Of a stretch of DNA of 34,509 nt, positions 9,334 to 17,937 are shown one piece after another. How positions within the stretch are numbered: the first letter of the stretch is position 1; each line of letters begins with the position of its first letter. This DNA is from Bradyrhizobium sp. Leo170 (GTDB lineage Bacteria; Pseudomonadota; Alphaproteobacteria; Rhizobiales; Xanthobacteraceae), in assembly GCF_004296405.1 (NCBI RefSeq), contig NZ_PSRR01000053.1, positions 1-34,509 of the forward strand, written 5' to 3'. The notes beneath the pieces were generated by a model. That model saw only the letters and a program-made list of their open reading frames with translations. It ran no database searches and was not told where the DNA came from. The translations under genes were made by a program, and so were the position numbers.

Positions 9334-9348
9334 ACTATACCGTATAGT
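9334..9348. promoter_or_regulatory. TetR-type operator site 1 (ACTATACCGTATAGT)
   Basis: The palindrome has perfect 7-bp arms (ACTATAC / GTATAGT) around a central C. The symmetry continues with one mismatch over 27 bp (9328-9354). It lies about 86 bp upstream of the patatin start in AT-rich DNA. The same motif occurs at 16500 and 18802. The repetition at three promoter regions makes it a likely binding site for one of the two TetR proteins encoded at 16592 or 17276. Confidence 0.7.
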
Positions 9349-9354
9349 TTATTA

Positions 9355-9630
9355 TTTGCCCTGTCAAGCGAGCCCATTCACAAACTCGTGCTGCAACCGA
9401 TTGAGGGCCCACCCTGGTCGTTGGATTTTGGCCGACCTCGCACTCGGAATTGAATGCGGAGGCTCAAAGCTGTTGCGTGTTGTTCCCAACCGGCACGCTG
9501 ACGCAGCGCCAAAGTGTGCCGACGTTACGCAACCGCGGTGAACAAACCGGTCTCAGTCAGCAGCACCAGCGAAGCCAACGCACTTACAATGTTCACCGCA
9601 GAGTTCGTAGGGTGAGATACTTCCCGCCCG
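9355..9630. other. Intergenic region without recognised genes
   Basis: About 280 bp between the 3' end of the RND operon and the patatin promoter. No convincing ORF, RNA or repeat is seen; the short open frames lack supporting features. Confidence 0.4.
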
Positions 9631-10146
9631 CTAGTTGCATACCCGAACGCGTCTGTGGCTCCTGTAGGCGTAGTAGCAGTCGCTATCGGAATAGTTGCCA
9701 TCGTTCGAGCTGCCATAAGCATAGCCGGCATAGGCTCCAGCGGCGTAAGCTGCACCATAACCGTATCGTCGCCCGCCGTAGCTATGGCTGAAGCTTCCGG
9801 AGCGGCCGTAGCTGACTGATGCAGAGCGAGCTTGGACCGCGCGTGCAACCGCGGGTCCGTCACGACCGCCGGCGCGAACGCCGCCAGGCGCTCTTAGATC
9901 GCCGCCAGGACCAGCGCCGGCGCCAAGGCGAGGAGCCGGACCGCCGAGGCCGGCATGGGCCGCGCCACCAAGCCCCATGGGAGGTGGACTTGCGAATGCG
10001 GGAGGACCTCCGGCCGCGATCGGAGGAGGACCGCCCGGCCCCATTGGAGGCGGACCGGGGAATTGCGCAAACACCGCAGTCGGTGCCAACGAAATCGTTG
10101 CGAGCGTTACGCTGACAGACAGCGTCAAGAGTGCCTTCCTGGACAT
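9631..10146 (-). CDS. Gly/Pro-rich secreted protein, last gene of RND operon
   Basis: This 171-residue protein has a clear signal peptide (1-27, ending AVFA). A Pro/Gly-rich region with PPMGPGGPPP-type runs follows (28-100), then a Ser/Tyr/Gly-rich stretch and a short C-terminal segment with two cysteines (DCYYAYRSHRRVRVCN). Proteins with this Cys/Tyr tail are common, uncharacterised periplasmic or surface proteins in Bradyrhizobium. The ATG has GGAG seven bases upstream and lies 13 bp after the RND permease stop, so it is almost certainly cotranscribed with the pump. Function unknown; an envelope role is inferred from the signal peptide and operon position. Confidence 0.75.
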   Translation of the reverse strand: MSRKALLTLSVSVTLATISLAPTAVFAQFPGPPPMGPGGPPPIAAGGPPAFASPPPMGLGGAAHAGLGGPAPRLGAGAGPGGDLRAPGGVRAGGRDGPAVARAVQARSASVSYGRSGSFSHSYGGRRYGYGAAYAAGAYAGYAYGSSNDGNYSDSDCYYAYRSHRRVRVCN

Positions 10147-10159
10147 GATAGTCTCCGTT

Positions 10160-13100
10160 TCAGATTTGCGTTTCAAGGACCGGCACCGGCGCGGCCGGCG
10201 CAAGAGTCGAGTTCGACGAGTGGCTGTCGTGCGCCGGGTCAACGGTCTCACGCACTGGCCCGCCGTCGTCGTGAACAGGGTGGATCCGGAACCACGCCAC
10301 ATAAAGCGCGGGCAGGAACAACAGCGTCAGCAGCGTGCCGACGATGATGCCGCCCATCATCGCGTAGGCCATCGGCCCCCAGAAAATCTCGCGCGCGATT
10401 GGAATCAGCGCGAGACTCGCGGCGGCCGCGGTCAGCAAGATCGGGCGCATGCGATGCTCGGTCGCTTCCACAACGGCATCCCAGGCCGGACGCCCCTCCT
10501 TCCTTAGATCCTCAATCTGCACGATCAGGATCACCGAGTTTCGGACCAGGATGCCGATCAGCGCCAGCACACCCAGGATGGCAACGAAGCCGAGAGGTGC
10601 GCCGCTCGGCAGCAGGGCCATGACGACGCCGATCACGGCAAGCGGTGCGACCGCAAACACCAGGAACAGGCGGTGGAAGCTCTGCAACTGAATCATCAGG
10701 ACCGTAGCCATGACGAACAGCATGAGCGGAACGACGGCCACGATCGGCGACTGGCTCTTGGCGCTTTCCTCCACGGAGCCGCCGATCGCCACCGAATAAC
10801 CCGCCGGCAGTGCTTTGCTGAAATCCGCCACCCTCGGTGCCAACTGATCCATGATTGTCTTCGGCTGGACGTTGGTGACGATGCCAGCCTTCAGGGTGAT
10901 CGTGGGAATCCGCGCGCGGCGCCAGATGGTCGGCTGCTCGATCTCATAGCGCAGGTTGGCCACGGTCCCGAGCGGCACCGACTGCCCACCCTGCCCGGTC
11001 AACTGCAGATCTCGGAGCGTATCGATCGAGCTGCGATCGACCGCGGTCGCACGTCCAGTGACATTGACAAGATAGATGCTGTCGCGAACCTGTGTGATCG
11101 GCGTGCCCTCAAGCACCGAGTTCAGGGTGGTGGCGATGTCTTCCGACGTCACGCCGAGCTGGCGCGCCTTGTCCTGGAGAACGTCGACCTTGACGACGCG
11201 CGCTGGCTCCATCCAGTCGAACACGACGTTGCCGAGGTCGGGGTTGCTCCGGACGATGCCGGCGAGTTCCTGCGAGAGATCCCTGACCTTCGCGATGTTG
11301 GGCCCGCTCAGGCGGTATTGCACGGGACGCCCCACCGGCGGACCGACCTCGAGCAACTTGACGTAGGTGTCGGTGCCTGGAAACGTCTTCCTCAGATATT
11401 CCTCAAATTGTGCCTTGACGAGGTCGCGCGCCTTTATGCCGCCCTTGGTCACAACGACTTGCTGGCCGAACCACGTATTGGCCGTCTGCACGTCGAACGA
11501 CAGCACGAACCGCGGCGCGCCCGTCCCGACATAAGTCGACCAATGATCCACGGCGCCATTGCCCTGCAGCTGTTCGCGCTCGAAGCGCGCCATCTGCGCA
11601 TTGGTGTCTGCAATGGAGGCATTTTGCGGCAAATTCCAGTCGATCACCAGCTCGTCACGGTCCGATGAGGGAAAGAACTGCTGCTGCACGAACGTCATGC
11701 CGAACAACGCGACGAAGAAGGCGGCAACCGTCACGCCGACGGTGATCCAACGGCGATGCATGCAGATGAGCAGCAGGCGGGCGAACATCTGCGCCAGCCG
11801 GCCCTTCTCCTCATGGTGGCCCTTCATCTTTGCGGGCAAAATGGTGACGCCGAGCAGCGGGGTGAACACTACCGCGACGATCCACGACACGATCAGGGAG
11901 ACCGCAATCACCACGAACAGCGTGAAGGTAAATTCGCCGGCATTGCTGCTGTTCAGCCCAATCGGGATGAAGCCCGCGACAGTGACCAGCGTGCCGGTCA
12001 GCATGGGAAAAGCGGTCGACGTATAGACGTGGGTCGCCGCCTTTTCCAGGGGATCGCCGACTTCCAGTCGAGCCACCATCATCTCGACGGCAATCATGGC
12101 GTCATCGACCAGAAGGCCGAGCGCGATGATCAATGCACCAAGCGAAATTCTCTGCAATGAAATGCCGGCATAAGCCATCACCACGAAGGTAATGGCGAGA
12201 ACCAGCGGGATTGCGATTGCGACGACAAGCCCGGCGCGCATGCCTAAGCTGAGAAAGCTGATGGCGAGAACAATGGCCACCGCCTCAAACAGCGCTTCGG
12301 TGAAGCCCGACACGGCATGCTCGACGACGACGGGCTGATCGGCGACCAGATGAACGCCGACGCCAATCGGCAGGTCGGCAATGACCTTCGACATTTGCTC
12401 CTTCAGCGCCTCGCCGAAGTGAAGCAGGTTTGCGCCGGACTTCATGCCGATGGCAAGCCCGATCGCGGGCTGGCCGTTGTACCTGAACAAGGTCTGGGGC
12501 GGATCGGCATAACCGCGCGTGATAGTCGCGACGTCGGTCAGCGGAAAGAAGCGGTCGTTGATCCGGAGATTGACCGCCTTCAGGCTTGCCTCCGACGTGA
12601 ATTGGCCGCTCACGCGCACGCTGATGCGCTCGGGGCCCTCCTGGAAGACGCCGGACGGTGCGACCGCGTTTTGTCCCTGCAGGGAGGCCATGATCGAGCG
12701 GACATCGAGGCCGAGGGCCGCGATCTTCCGGGTGGAAAATTCGAGAAAGATCACCTCGTCCTGCGCGCCCAAAATGTCGACCTTACCCACATCCGGTACG
12801 GTCAAGACCTTGGCGCGGATGTTTTCGACCTGATCGCGCAGCTGACGCTGGGTCGGGCCGTCGCTGGTGAAGGCATAGATATTGCCGAACACGTCGCCGA
12901 AGCGATCGTTGAAGCCCGGTCCGATCACTCCTTGCGGAAAATCACCCTTGATATCCGCGATCATGTTACGGACGCGGACCCAGGTCGGCTTGACGTCAGC
13001 CGCCTTTGTCGTGTCTCGCAAATAGACGAATACGGTGGTCTGGCCCGCGACCGTCACGCTCTTGGTGTAGTCGAGCGATTCCAGCTCCTCGAGCTTCTTT

Positions 13101-13312
13101 TCGATCCTGTCGGTGACCTGGCGCGTCATCTCTTCAGGCGATGCGCCCGGCCACTGCGCCTGGATCACCATGGTCTTGATGGTGAAGTCGGGATCTTCCT
13201 GACGGCCAAGCTGAAGGTAGGCAAAGAGGCCTGCCGCCATGAAGGCGATCATGAAATACCAGACGAGCGAACGATGGCGGAGCGCCCAGTCGGAAAGGTT
13301 GAACGACTTCAT
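10160..13312 (-). CDS. RND efflux permease (AcrB/MexB-type)
   Basis: This 1050-residue inner-membrane transporter has the RND layout: TM1 at about 15-33, a large periplasmic loop, a TM2-TM6 block from about 335, a second periplasmic loop and a terminal TM block. The proton-relay pair in TM4 is Asp403-Asp404 in GLLVDDAM. The TM10 position that is Lys in AcrB reads Arg (ILVRNSV), as in a sub-branch of RND pumps. It exports a hydrophobic or amphiphilic compound using proton influx, with the two adaptors encoded just upstream. Its ATG overlaps the stop of the second adaptor by four bases. No outer-membrane channel gene is in the window. Confidence 0.95.
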   Translation of the reverse strand: MKSFNLSDWALRHRSLVWYFMIAFMAAGLFAYLQLGRQEDPDFTIKTMVIQAQWPGASPEEMTRQVTDRIEKKLEELESLDYTKSVTVAGQTTVFVYLRDTTKAADVKPTWVRVRNMIADIKGDFPQGVIGPGFNDRFGDVFGNIYAFTSDGPTQRQLRDQVENIRAKVLTVPDVGKVDILGAQDEVIFLEFSTRKIAALGLDVRSIMASLQGQNAVAPSGVFQEGPERISVRVSGQFTSEASLKAVNLRINDRFFPLTDVATITRGYADPPQTLFRYNGQPAIGLAIGMKSGANLLHFGEALKEQMSKVIADLPIGVGVHLVADQPVVVEHAVSGFTEALFEAVAIVLAISFLSLGMRAGLVVAIAIPLVLAITFVVMAYAGISLQRISLGALIIALGLLVDDAMIAVEMMVARLEVGDPLEKAATHVYTSTAFPMLTGTLVTVAGFIPIGLNSSNAGEFTFTLFVVIAVSLIVSWIVAVVFTPLLGVTILPAKMKGHHEEKGRLAQMFARLLLICMHRRWITVGVTVAAFFVALFGMTFVQQQFFPSSDRDELVIDWNLPQNASIADTNAQMARFEREQLQGNGAVDHWSTYVGTGAPRFVLSFDVQTANTWFGQQVVVTKGGIKARDLVKAQFEEYLRKTFPGTDTYVKLLEVGPPVGRPVQYRLSGPNIAKVRDLSQELAGIVRSNPDLGNVVFDWMEPARVVKVDVLQDKARQLGVTSEDIATTLNSVLEGTPITQVRDSIYLVNVTGRATAVDRSSIDTLRDLQLTGQGGQSVPLGTVANLRYEIEQPTIWRRARIPTITLKAGIVTNVQPKTIMDQLAPRVADFSKALPAGYSVAIGGSVEESAKSQSPIVAVVPLMLFVMATVLMIQLQSFHRLFLVFAVAPLAVIGVVMALLPSGAPLGFVAILGVLALIGILVRNSVILIVQIEDLRKEGRPAWDAVVEATEHRMRPILLTAAAASLALIPIAREIFWGPMAYAMMGGIIVGTLLTLLFLPALYVAWFRIHPVHDDGGPVRETVDPAHDSHSSNSTLAPAAPVPVLETQI

Positions 13313-14385
13313 GGCTTCTGATCCTGCTCGATACGGACTTGCTGTCCTGGCTTGAGGCTGTGGATTCCGGCGGTCACGACGCGCGCACCGGGGGCAAGCC
13401 CATCGGTGACGCGGACACCTGCGGGGTCCCCGGCGAGATCGACCTTGTGCAGCGATACGGTGCTCGCAGGCTGATCGACGACCCAGAGGAAATTCGCGCC
13501 ATCCTTGGCGAGCACCGCCGAGGCGGGGACGCGCAATGTCGGACTTTGCGTAGTGCCAAGCTTCGCCGTAACCGTCGTGCCTAAGCGGAAACTTTCAGGG
13601 GGATTGTCGAGGGCGATGCGGACACGCCGCAGGCGCGTCACGGGGTCTGCCTGCGGGGCGATCTCGCGAACCTTGCCTTCCACCTGAACGGCGGGGAGAA
13701 GCTGCAAGCCGACTGTGAATGGTAGGCCAATTTCAAGCGGCACCGGGAAATCCTCCCCGATATCGACAACCGCCTCCCTGATGTCGGGCCTCGCGACCGT
13801 TACGACGCTTTGGCCCGGCGAGACCACCTGTCCGACCTCCGCCCCCACTGCGGTGACGACCCCTGCGAAATCGGCCTTGAGCTGTGCATAGCCGCGCTGC
13901 TCAATTGCCTTGATCAAGTTTGCCTGCGCGTGCGCCACCGACGCGTCGGCACCCGCCCGCGCCTGCTCGGCATTGTCCAGCGTCTGCTTTGTGGTGGCAT
14001 CACTTGTGATGAGGGTTCGCTGCCGCTCCTCCGTCGCCGTTGTCGTCGCCAGCTGCGCCTGGGCCTTCGCAAGCTCAGCCTTGGCCGCGCGTACGGCGAG
14101 CTCAAGGGCCGTGGGGTCGATCGTGCCGACCGTCTGTCCTTCGCTGACGAGGTCACCGACGTATACGGGACGCGCGGTCAGACGTCCCAGCACGCGGAAC
14201 GCAAGATTGGTCTTGTACCGGGGCTCAACAACACCCACGGCGACTGTGCTGTCCGCGCTACTCGGCTCAAGGACCATCGACAGCACAGGCCGAACGGGCT
14301 CGGGCGCTTTCGTGTCCTGCTGACATCCGGCCAGCACCAGCGCGGATATAAACGTGCCGGTTGCAATCATGGCGCGCCTGTTCAT
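13309..14385 (-). CDS. RND adaptor (membrane-fusion) lipoprotein
   Basis: This 358-residue periplasmic adaptor of the HlyD/AcrA family begins with a lipoprotein signal ending LAGC (Cys21), so it should be anchored in the inner membrane by a lipid. Lipoyl-like half-motifs flank an alpha-helical hairpin rich in Ala/Gln (about 90-165), followed by a beta-barrel domain. It bridges the permease to an outer-membrane channel. It overlaps the preceding and following genes by ATGA, which indicates translational coupling. Together with the preceding gene it forms a two-adaptor RND system, seen in several bacteria. Confidence 0.93.
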   Translation of the reverse strand: MNRRAMIATGTFISALVLAGCQQDTKAPEPVRPVLSMVLEPSSADSTVAVGVVEPRYKTNLAFRVLGRLTARPVYVGDLVSEGQTVGTIDPTALELAVRAAKAELAKAQAQLATTTATEERQRTLITSDATTKQTLDNAEQARAGADASVAHAQANLIKAIEQRGYAQLKADFAGVVTAVGAEVGQVVSPGQSVVTVARPDIREAVVDIGEDFPVPLEIGLPFTVGLQLLPAVQVEGKVREIAPQADPVTRLRRVRIALDNPPESFRLGTTVTAKLGTTQSPTLRVPASAVLAKDGANFLWVVDQPASTVSLHKVDLAGDPAGVRVTDGLAPGARVVTAGIHSLKPGQQVRIEQDQKP

Positions 14386-15512
14386 GACGGGTCTCCCTCA
14401 TATGTCACGGCCTGGCCAACGCTCAGCAGCTTGCCGCCATCGATCACGACGCGCTCGCCCGGCTTGAGGCCCGCCTTGATCAGCACTTCGCGGGCTTCAT
14501 AACCGGCAATCGTCACTGGCTTGAGCGCAGCCGTTTTGGTCGCCGGATCGACAGTCCAAACCGCGGGCTTCGATCCTGCCGCCGCCAATGCACTCCAGGG
14601 CAATGCGATCTGCTGCTGGGCTTTCGCTTTGACGGTTCCTGCAACGGCGCTTCCAAGCGTCATCGCTGCCGGCGGATCCTGGATGGCAACCTTGACGCGG
14701 ATGGTCGCACTCTTCGCGTCAATCGCGGGCGAGACTTCCCTGACACGCCCGTTCGCCGTCGCGCCTGCGTCGGAGACAAGCGCCAGCGACACGCGGCTGT
14801 CTTCGAGGTCGCCAAAGAAGATGGATTCGTAGACGTCGAAGACGGCATCCCGCTCGCCGTCCTGCGCCAGCGAGAACACGGGCTGCGCGGCCTGTACGAC
14901 CTGGCCGACTTCCAGATTGCGCGCGGTGATGACGCCTGCCGCTTCTGCGCGCAGCGCGGTATAGCCAAGGGCGTCTTTCGACGTTCCCAGCGCAGCTTTT
15001 GCGGCTTCAAGCGCACCTTCTGCGGTTCGCAATCCTTCCTGCGCCTGATCGTAGACCGTGCGCGTGGTGAAACCGCTTGCGATCAGCGTCTTCTGCCGTT
15101 CGAAGGTCGCCACGGCCACGCGCAACTGAGATTGCGCGGCTGTGACCGCCGCGGCTGCGGCATCGACGTCGGCCTGCTGCTCGGCGGGATCGAGCACAGC
15201 CAGGATCTCACCAGCCTCGACGTGAGCGCCGACATCGACATAGCGCGCGAGCACACGTCCGCTGACGCGGAATGACAGATCCGCGCGAAACCGGGCCTGG
15301 ATTTCGCCGGTCAGGGTGACGGAGGCTTGTCGGTCGCGCGGCTGCACGATCTCTGTTCGCACCATCGCGGCACGCGTGATGGGAGCGGCGGCATGATCGT
15401 TGCGGCCGCTCAGCGCGATCGCGACAAGCGCGGCCGCCAGAACGCTGGGACCCCTCAGCTTGCGTTTGCGGACAGTTTCAACGACTTCAGCTTGGTTCGT
15501 AGTACGTTTCAT
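14382..15512 (-). CDS. RND adaptor (membrane-fusion) protein, no lipobox Cys
   Basis: A 376-residue HlyD/AcrA-family adaptor with an N-terminal hydrophobic segment (about 23-36), lipoyl half-motifs (YVDVGAHVEAGEILAVLDP; VGQVVQAAQPVFSLAQ) around a helical hairpin, and a C-terminal beta-barrel and membrane-proximal region. The residue where a lipoprotein Cys would be expected is Arg (ALSGRND), one base away from TGC, so the protein may stay as a signal-anchored adaptor. The ATG at 15512 overlaps the stop of the upstream kinase-like gene (ATGA). It works with the second adaptor and the permease downstream. Confidence 0.9.
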   Translation of the reverse strand: MKRTTNQAEVVETVRKRKLRGPSVLAAALVAIALSGRNDHAAAPITRAAMVRTEIVQPRDRQASVTLTGEIQARFRADLSFRVSGRVLARYVDVGAHVEAGEILAVLDPAEQQADVDAAAAAVTAAQSQLRVAVATFERQKTLIASGFTTRTVYDQAQEGLRTAEGALEAAKAALGTSKDALGYTALRAEAAGVITARNLEVGQVVQAAQPVFSLAQDGERDAVFDVYESIFFGDLEDSRVSLALVSDAGATANGRVREVSPAIDAKSATIRVKVAIQDPPAAMTLGSAVAGTVKAKAQQQIALPWSALAAAGSKPAVWTVDPATKTAALKPVTIAGYEAREVLIKAGLKPGERVVIDGGKLLSVGQAVTYEGDPS

Positions 15513-16378
15513 GACACGTCCATGCGGTGACCAGGTGACAACAACTCGCCCAGCACATCCGCCGCCGCATGGGCAGAGAGCTGTTGGACTCCCCGAGGCG
15601 CACCTGGATCTGGTCGAATTGCAGTGGGGCGGCTGTCCTGATCCGGGGAGCTTGCTCTCGTGCAAAGCGCCGAGGTACCGGATGGGCTGACGTCTGATCG
15701 GCGAGACGGCCGCGGGATGCGACGCTCCGCGATCGCACAGTTCGCCTGCCACTCACGCTCTCTCAGAGGAAATGAAAGGACGACGGATGTGAATTCATCG
15801 CCGGAGCCGTGCTCGACCCGGCCGGCGAGACCCTTGGCAAGGTCATTGCTGATCCGAAGTCCGCTCCCCGCAGCACCCCGTGCCGACCGCGACCCATTGT
15901 CCAGGACGACGCAATTCACCACCGCGCCGATTCGCGACAACTTGATTCGGATTTCTCCGGTCCGCGCGTCGAAGCACGCATGTTTCGCGGCCTCGGTTAC
16001 GAGCCCGTGGACGATCATTCCGAGCCGCCGGCATCGCTCTGGTTGGAGTGGAAGATATTCGGTGGCGACTACCAGCCGGATATTCATTCGGTCCAGCAAC
16101 GAACGGCGCATAGCGCAGCCCATCATGCGGATGTATGTCGCGGCGTCGATCAGCGCCTTGCCCCTCGGCATTGCGAGCGCCTTCTGCACATCGGCATAAC
16201 CGTGCAACAGTTCGACTATGTCGCTTAAGGCGCGCTTGGCCTCAGGCCCCTCAGCTCGAACGGCCGCGACCGAGACCAGGTTGATCGCCGAAGCGAGCCC
16301 ACTATTGATCCGGTGATTCAATTCGCGCAGCAGAATGCCCTGCTCCACAATTGGCGAGTCCGGGCTGCACACAGTCAC
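15509..16378 (-). CDS. HisKA_2-type histidine kinase-like protein, degenerate
   Basis: This 289-residue protein begins at a GTG with AAGGAG six bases upstream. Residues 10-205 resemble the HisKA_2 dimerisation domain (LLRELNHRINSG, candidate phospho-acceptor His22) plus a GHKL ATPase domain with a D-box-like DNGS and a GSGLRI glycine motif. The N-box, normally NELxTNAxKHA, reads HGLVTEAAKHA, so both usual asparagines are replaced. There is no sensor or transmembrane domain. The last 84 residues are Arg/Ser/Pro-rich and unlike the family, so a frameshift or a disordered tail is possible. It heads the RND operon and is ATGA-coupled to the adaptor. It may be a non-catalytic regulator. Confidence 0.75.
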   Translation of the reverse strand: MTVCSPDSPIVEQGILLRELNHRINSGLASAINLVSVAAVRAEGPEAKRALSDIVELLHGYADVQKALAMPRGKALIDAATYIRMMGCAMRRSLLDRMNIRLVVATEYLPLQPERCRRLGMIVHGLVTEAAKHACFDARTGEIRIKLSRIGAVVNCVVLDNGSRSARGAAGSGLRISNDLAKGLAGRVEHGSGDEFTSVVLSFPLREREWQANCAIAERRIPRPSRRSDVSPSGTSALCTRASSPDQDSRPTAIRPDPGAPRGVQQLSAHAAADVLGELLSPGHRMDVS

Positions 16379-16499
16379 GGCGATCTCCTTAGGTTGCGCC
16401 GGATGAGCGGGGCCAAACGCGCATGTGGCGGCCGGCCGGTCATCCGGATGAGCTGTCGCAGACCTGGCAATCAAAGCCAGCCATCGACAGCGTAAATAA

Positions 16500-16514
16500 A
16501 CTATACCGTATATT
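16500..16514. promoter_or_regulatory. TetR-type operator site 2 (ACTATACCGTATATT)
   Basis: This 15-mer matches site 1 at 13 of 15 positions and keeps the ACTATACCGTATA core; outside it, AT-rich flanks extend the dyad to 11 of 13 paired positions per side. It sits in the 213-bp gap between the divergent kinase-like/RND operon (start 16378) and the TetR gene (start 16592), where an autoregulated repressor would bind. Confidence 0.7.
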
Positions 16515-16591
16515 TTCTTTTTGTTGCATTTCCTTCCCGGGCATGTCAAGTGGGATCTAGACGTGCACAAACTCGTGATTAGGAAACAGTG

Positions 16592-17254
16592 ATGGCGAAG
16601 AACAAAAGCCCGAAACGCGGCAGACCGCCCAAGGACCTTGCCGGCGGCGTCCAGGCGCGGATTCTCGATGCAGCCCAGCAGCTCTTTCTCGAGAAGGGGT
16701 TTCGGAGTGCCAGCATCGACGATATTTCCGAGTTGGCCCCTGCGAGCAAACCGACCATCTATGCCCATTTCCCCGGCAAGGAGGCGCTGTTCGAGGCTGT
16801 GGTGGCCCGGACCATCAACGGATTGACAGCTTTCGAGGGGTTCACCCCGGCGGGCCGCACCATCCAGGAAAAGCTCGCCAATCTCGGCATCGAGATCGTG
16901 GAGAGATTCGTCGAGGACACGTTGGACCTCACGCGCGCGACGATCGCCGAGGCGCGGCGATTTCCCGAGTTGAGCCGAAATGTTCACGACGCGGCGCGCG
17001 ACCGCGCGGCTGGGGCAGTTTCGCAGCTCTTGAACGAGGCAACGCAGAGGATCGCGCGCTCATCAAAAGGACCTTTCAGCGCAAAGCGGAGCGTTGCGAC
17101 CGCGCAGATGTTCATGGATCTCATTTTGCTTCCGATGCTTATGAGATCGCTGATGGGTGAGGAACTAAAGGATCTCAGAAAAGAGCTGCCAACGTTCTTG
17201 CACGAACGGGTCAATTTCTTTCTCGCGGCTTGCGAGGCGGACTGGAGGCCGTGA
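16592..17254 (+). CDS. TetR family regulator divergent from RND operon
   Basis: A 220-residue TetR protein. A basic KRGRPPK start precedes the DNA-binding domain, whose recognition region is ASKPTIYAHFPGKEALFEAV at about 51-70. The C-terminal half is typical of the AefR-like group of efflux repressors. The ATG at 16592 follows AGGA by seven bases; the GTG at 16589 is too close to it. Position and the operator-like site at 16500 suggest it represses the divergent RND operon and itself. The arrangement (TetR gene divergent from two adaptors and an RND permease) recalls the flavonoid-responsive frrA locus of B. diazoefficiens; orthology is untested. Confidence 0.9.
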   Translation: MAKNKSPKRGRPPKDLAGGVQARILDAAQQLFLEKGFRSASIDDISELAPASKPTIYAHFPGKEALFEAVVARTINGLTAFEGFTPAGRTIQEKLANLGIEIVERFVEDTLDLTRATIAEARRFPELSRNVHDAARDRAAGAVSQLLNEATQRIARSSKGPFSAKRSVATAQMFMDLILLPMLMRSLMGEELKDLRKELPTFLHERVNFFLAACEADWRP

Positions 17255-17275
17255 ATCAGCCATAGACCCCGCTCG

Positions 17276-17926
17276 CTATCGTTGCGTCACGGCTTTCGGA
17301 CGCAGGTCGGCGGCCAGGTCGATCGACTGACCCCACGGCACATCCCGCAGCGCGCCTGCGCAGAAATCCATCATCTCGTCAAAAGCGGGCCGAACGGTAG
17401 CTGGGGTGATCCGCGACGGACTGAGATATCCGTCCCTTGCTTCGAGCAGGCAACAGGCCATCGCCGTCGGACTTCCCTGTCGTAGCTCGCCGCTCGTCTG
17501 TCCGGCAGCAATGATCGCGCGCACAAGTCTCCGGATCCGGGCTGCGTAAGACAAAGCGACCGCCCAGTTCTCGCGTACCGCCGCAGCGACCAATTCGTGT
17601 TGCTTGCTGTCGTTCTCCAGCCGATGGTCGTGCAGCTGTGAGATCGCCCTCAACGCTGCCGTTAGACGCTCCAGGGCGGAGCCGCCGCGAACCGCAAGCG
17701 TTGCAGCCGCAGAGGCTTGTTCGAACAGGCCCGCCACGGCTGCCTCCTCGATTGCCTGCTTTGAAGGGAAGAAGCGGTAGACGTTAGCGGGCGACATCGA
17801 CGCTCCGCGAGCGATATCGGCGACGGTGGTCTTCTTGAAACCGATCTCGCGGTGCAATCGGATCGCTGCTTGTACGATCCGCCGACGAATGCACGGCGAT
17901 CCGGCTTGGCCTATCCGCTGCTGCAT
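17276..17926 (-). CDS. TetR family transcriptional regulator
   Basis: A 216-residue TetR protein with the helix-turn-helix domain at about 15-60, including TTVADIARGASMSPANVYRF, and a C-terminal ligand domain with a TetR_C-type pattern (ELRQGSPTAMACCLLEA). The frame is open further upstream, but that part overlaps the preceding gene and has no matching features. The ATG at 17926 has GAGG ten bases upstream and lies 11 bp after the stop of the 145-residue membrane protein gene. It converges with the other TetR gene (21-bp gap). It may bind the palindrome at 18802 that precedes its own operon. Confidence 0.85.
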   Translation of the reverse strand: MQQRIGQAGSPCIRRRIVQAAIRLHREIGFKKTTVADIARGASMSPANVYRFFPSKQAIEEAAVAGLFEQASAAATLAVRGGSALERLTAALRAISQLHDHRLENDSKQHELVAAAVRENWAVALSYAARIRRLVRAIIAAGQTSGELRQGSPTAMACCLLEARDGYLSPSRITPATVRPAFDEMMDFCAGALRDVPWGQSIDLAADLRPKAVTQR

Positions 17927-17937
17927 CGCGTGGGACC

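Noticed and set aside
10673..13321. Long plus-strand open frames opposite the first RND gene
   Set aside because: They are antisense to a complete, well-conserved permease, have charged low-complexity composition and lack ribosome binding sites. High GC causes such frames.
16379..16987. N-terminal extension of the kinase-like protein
   Set aside because: The extra 203 residues are the antisense of the TetR gene; the GTG at 16378 has a strong ribosome site.
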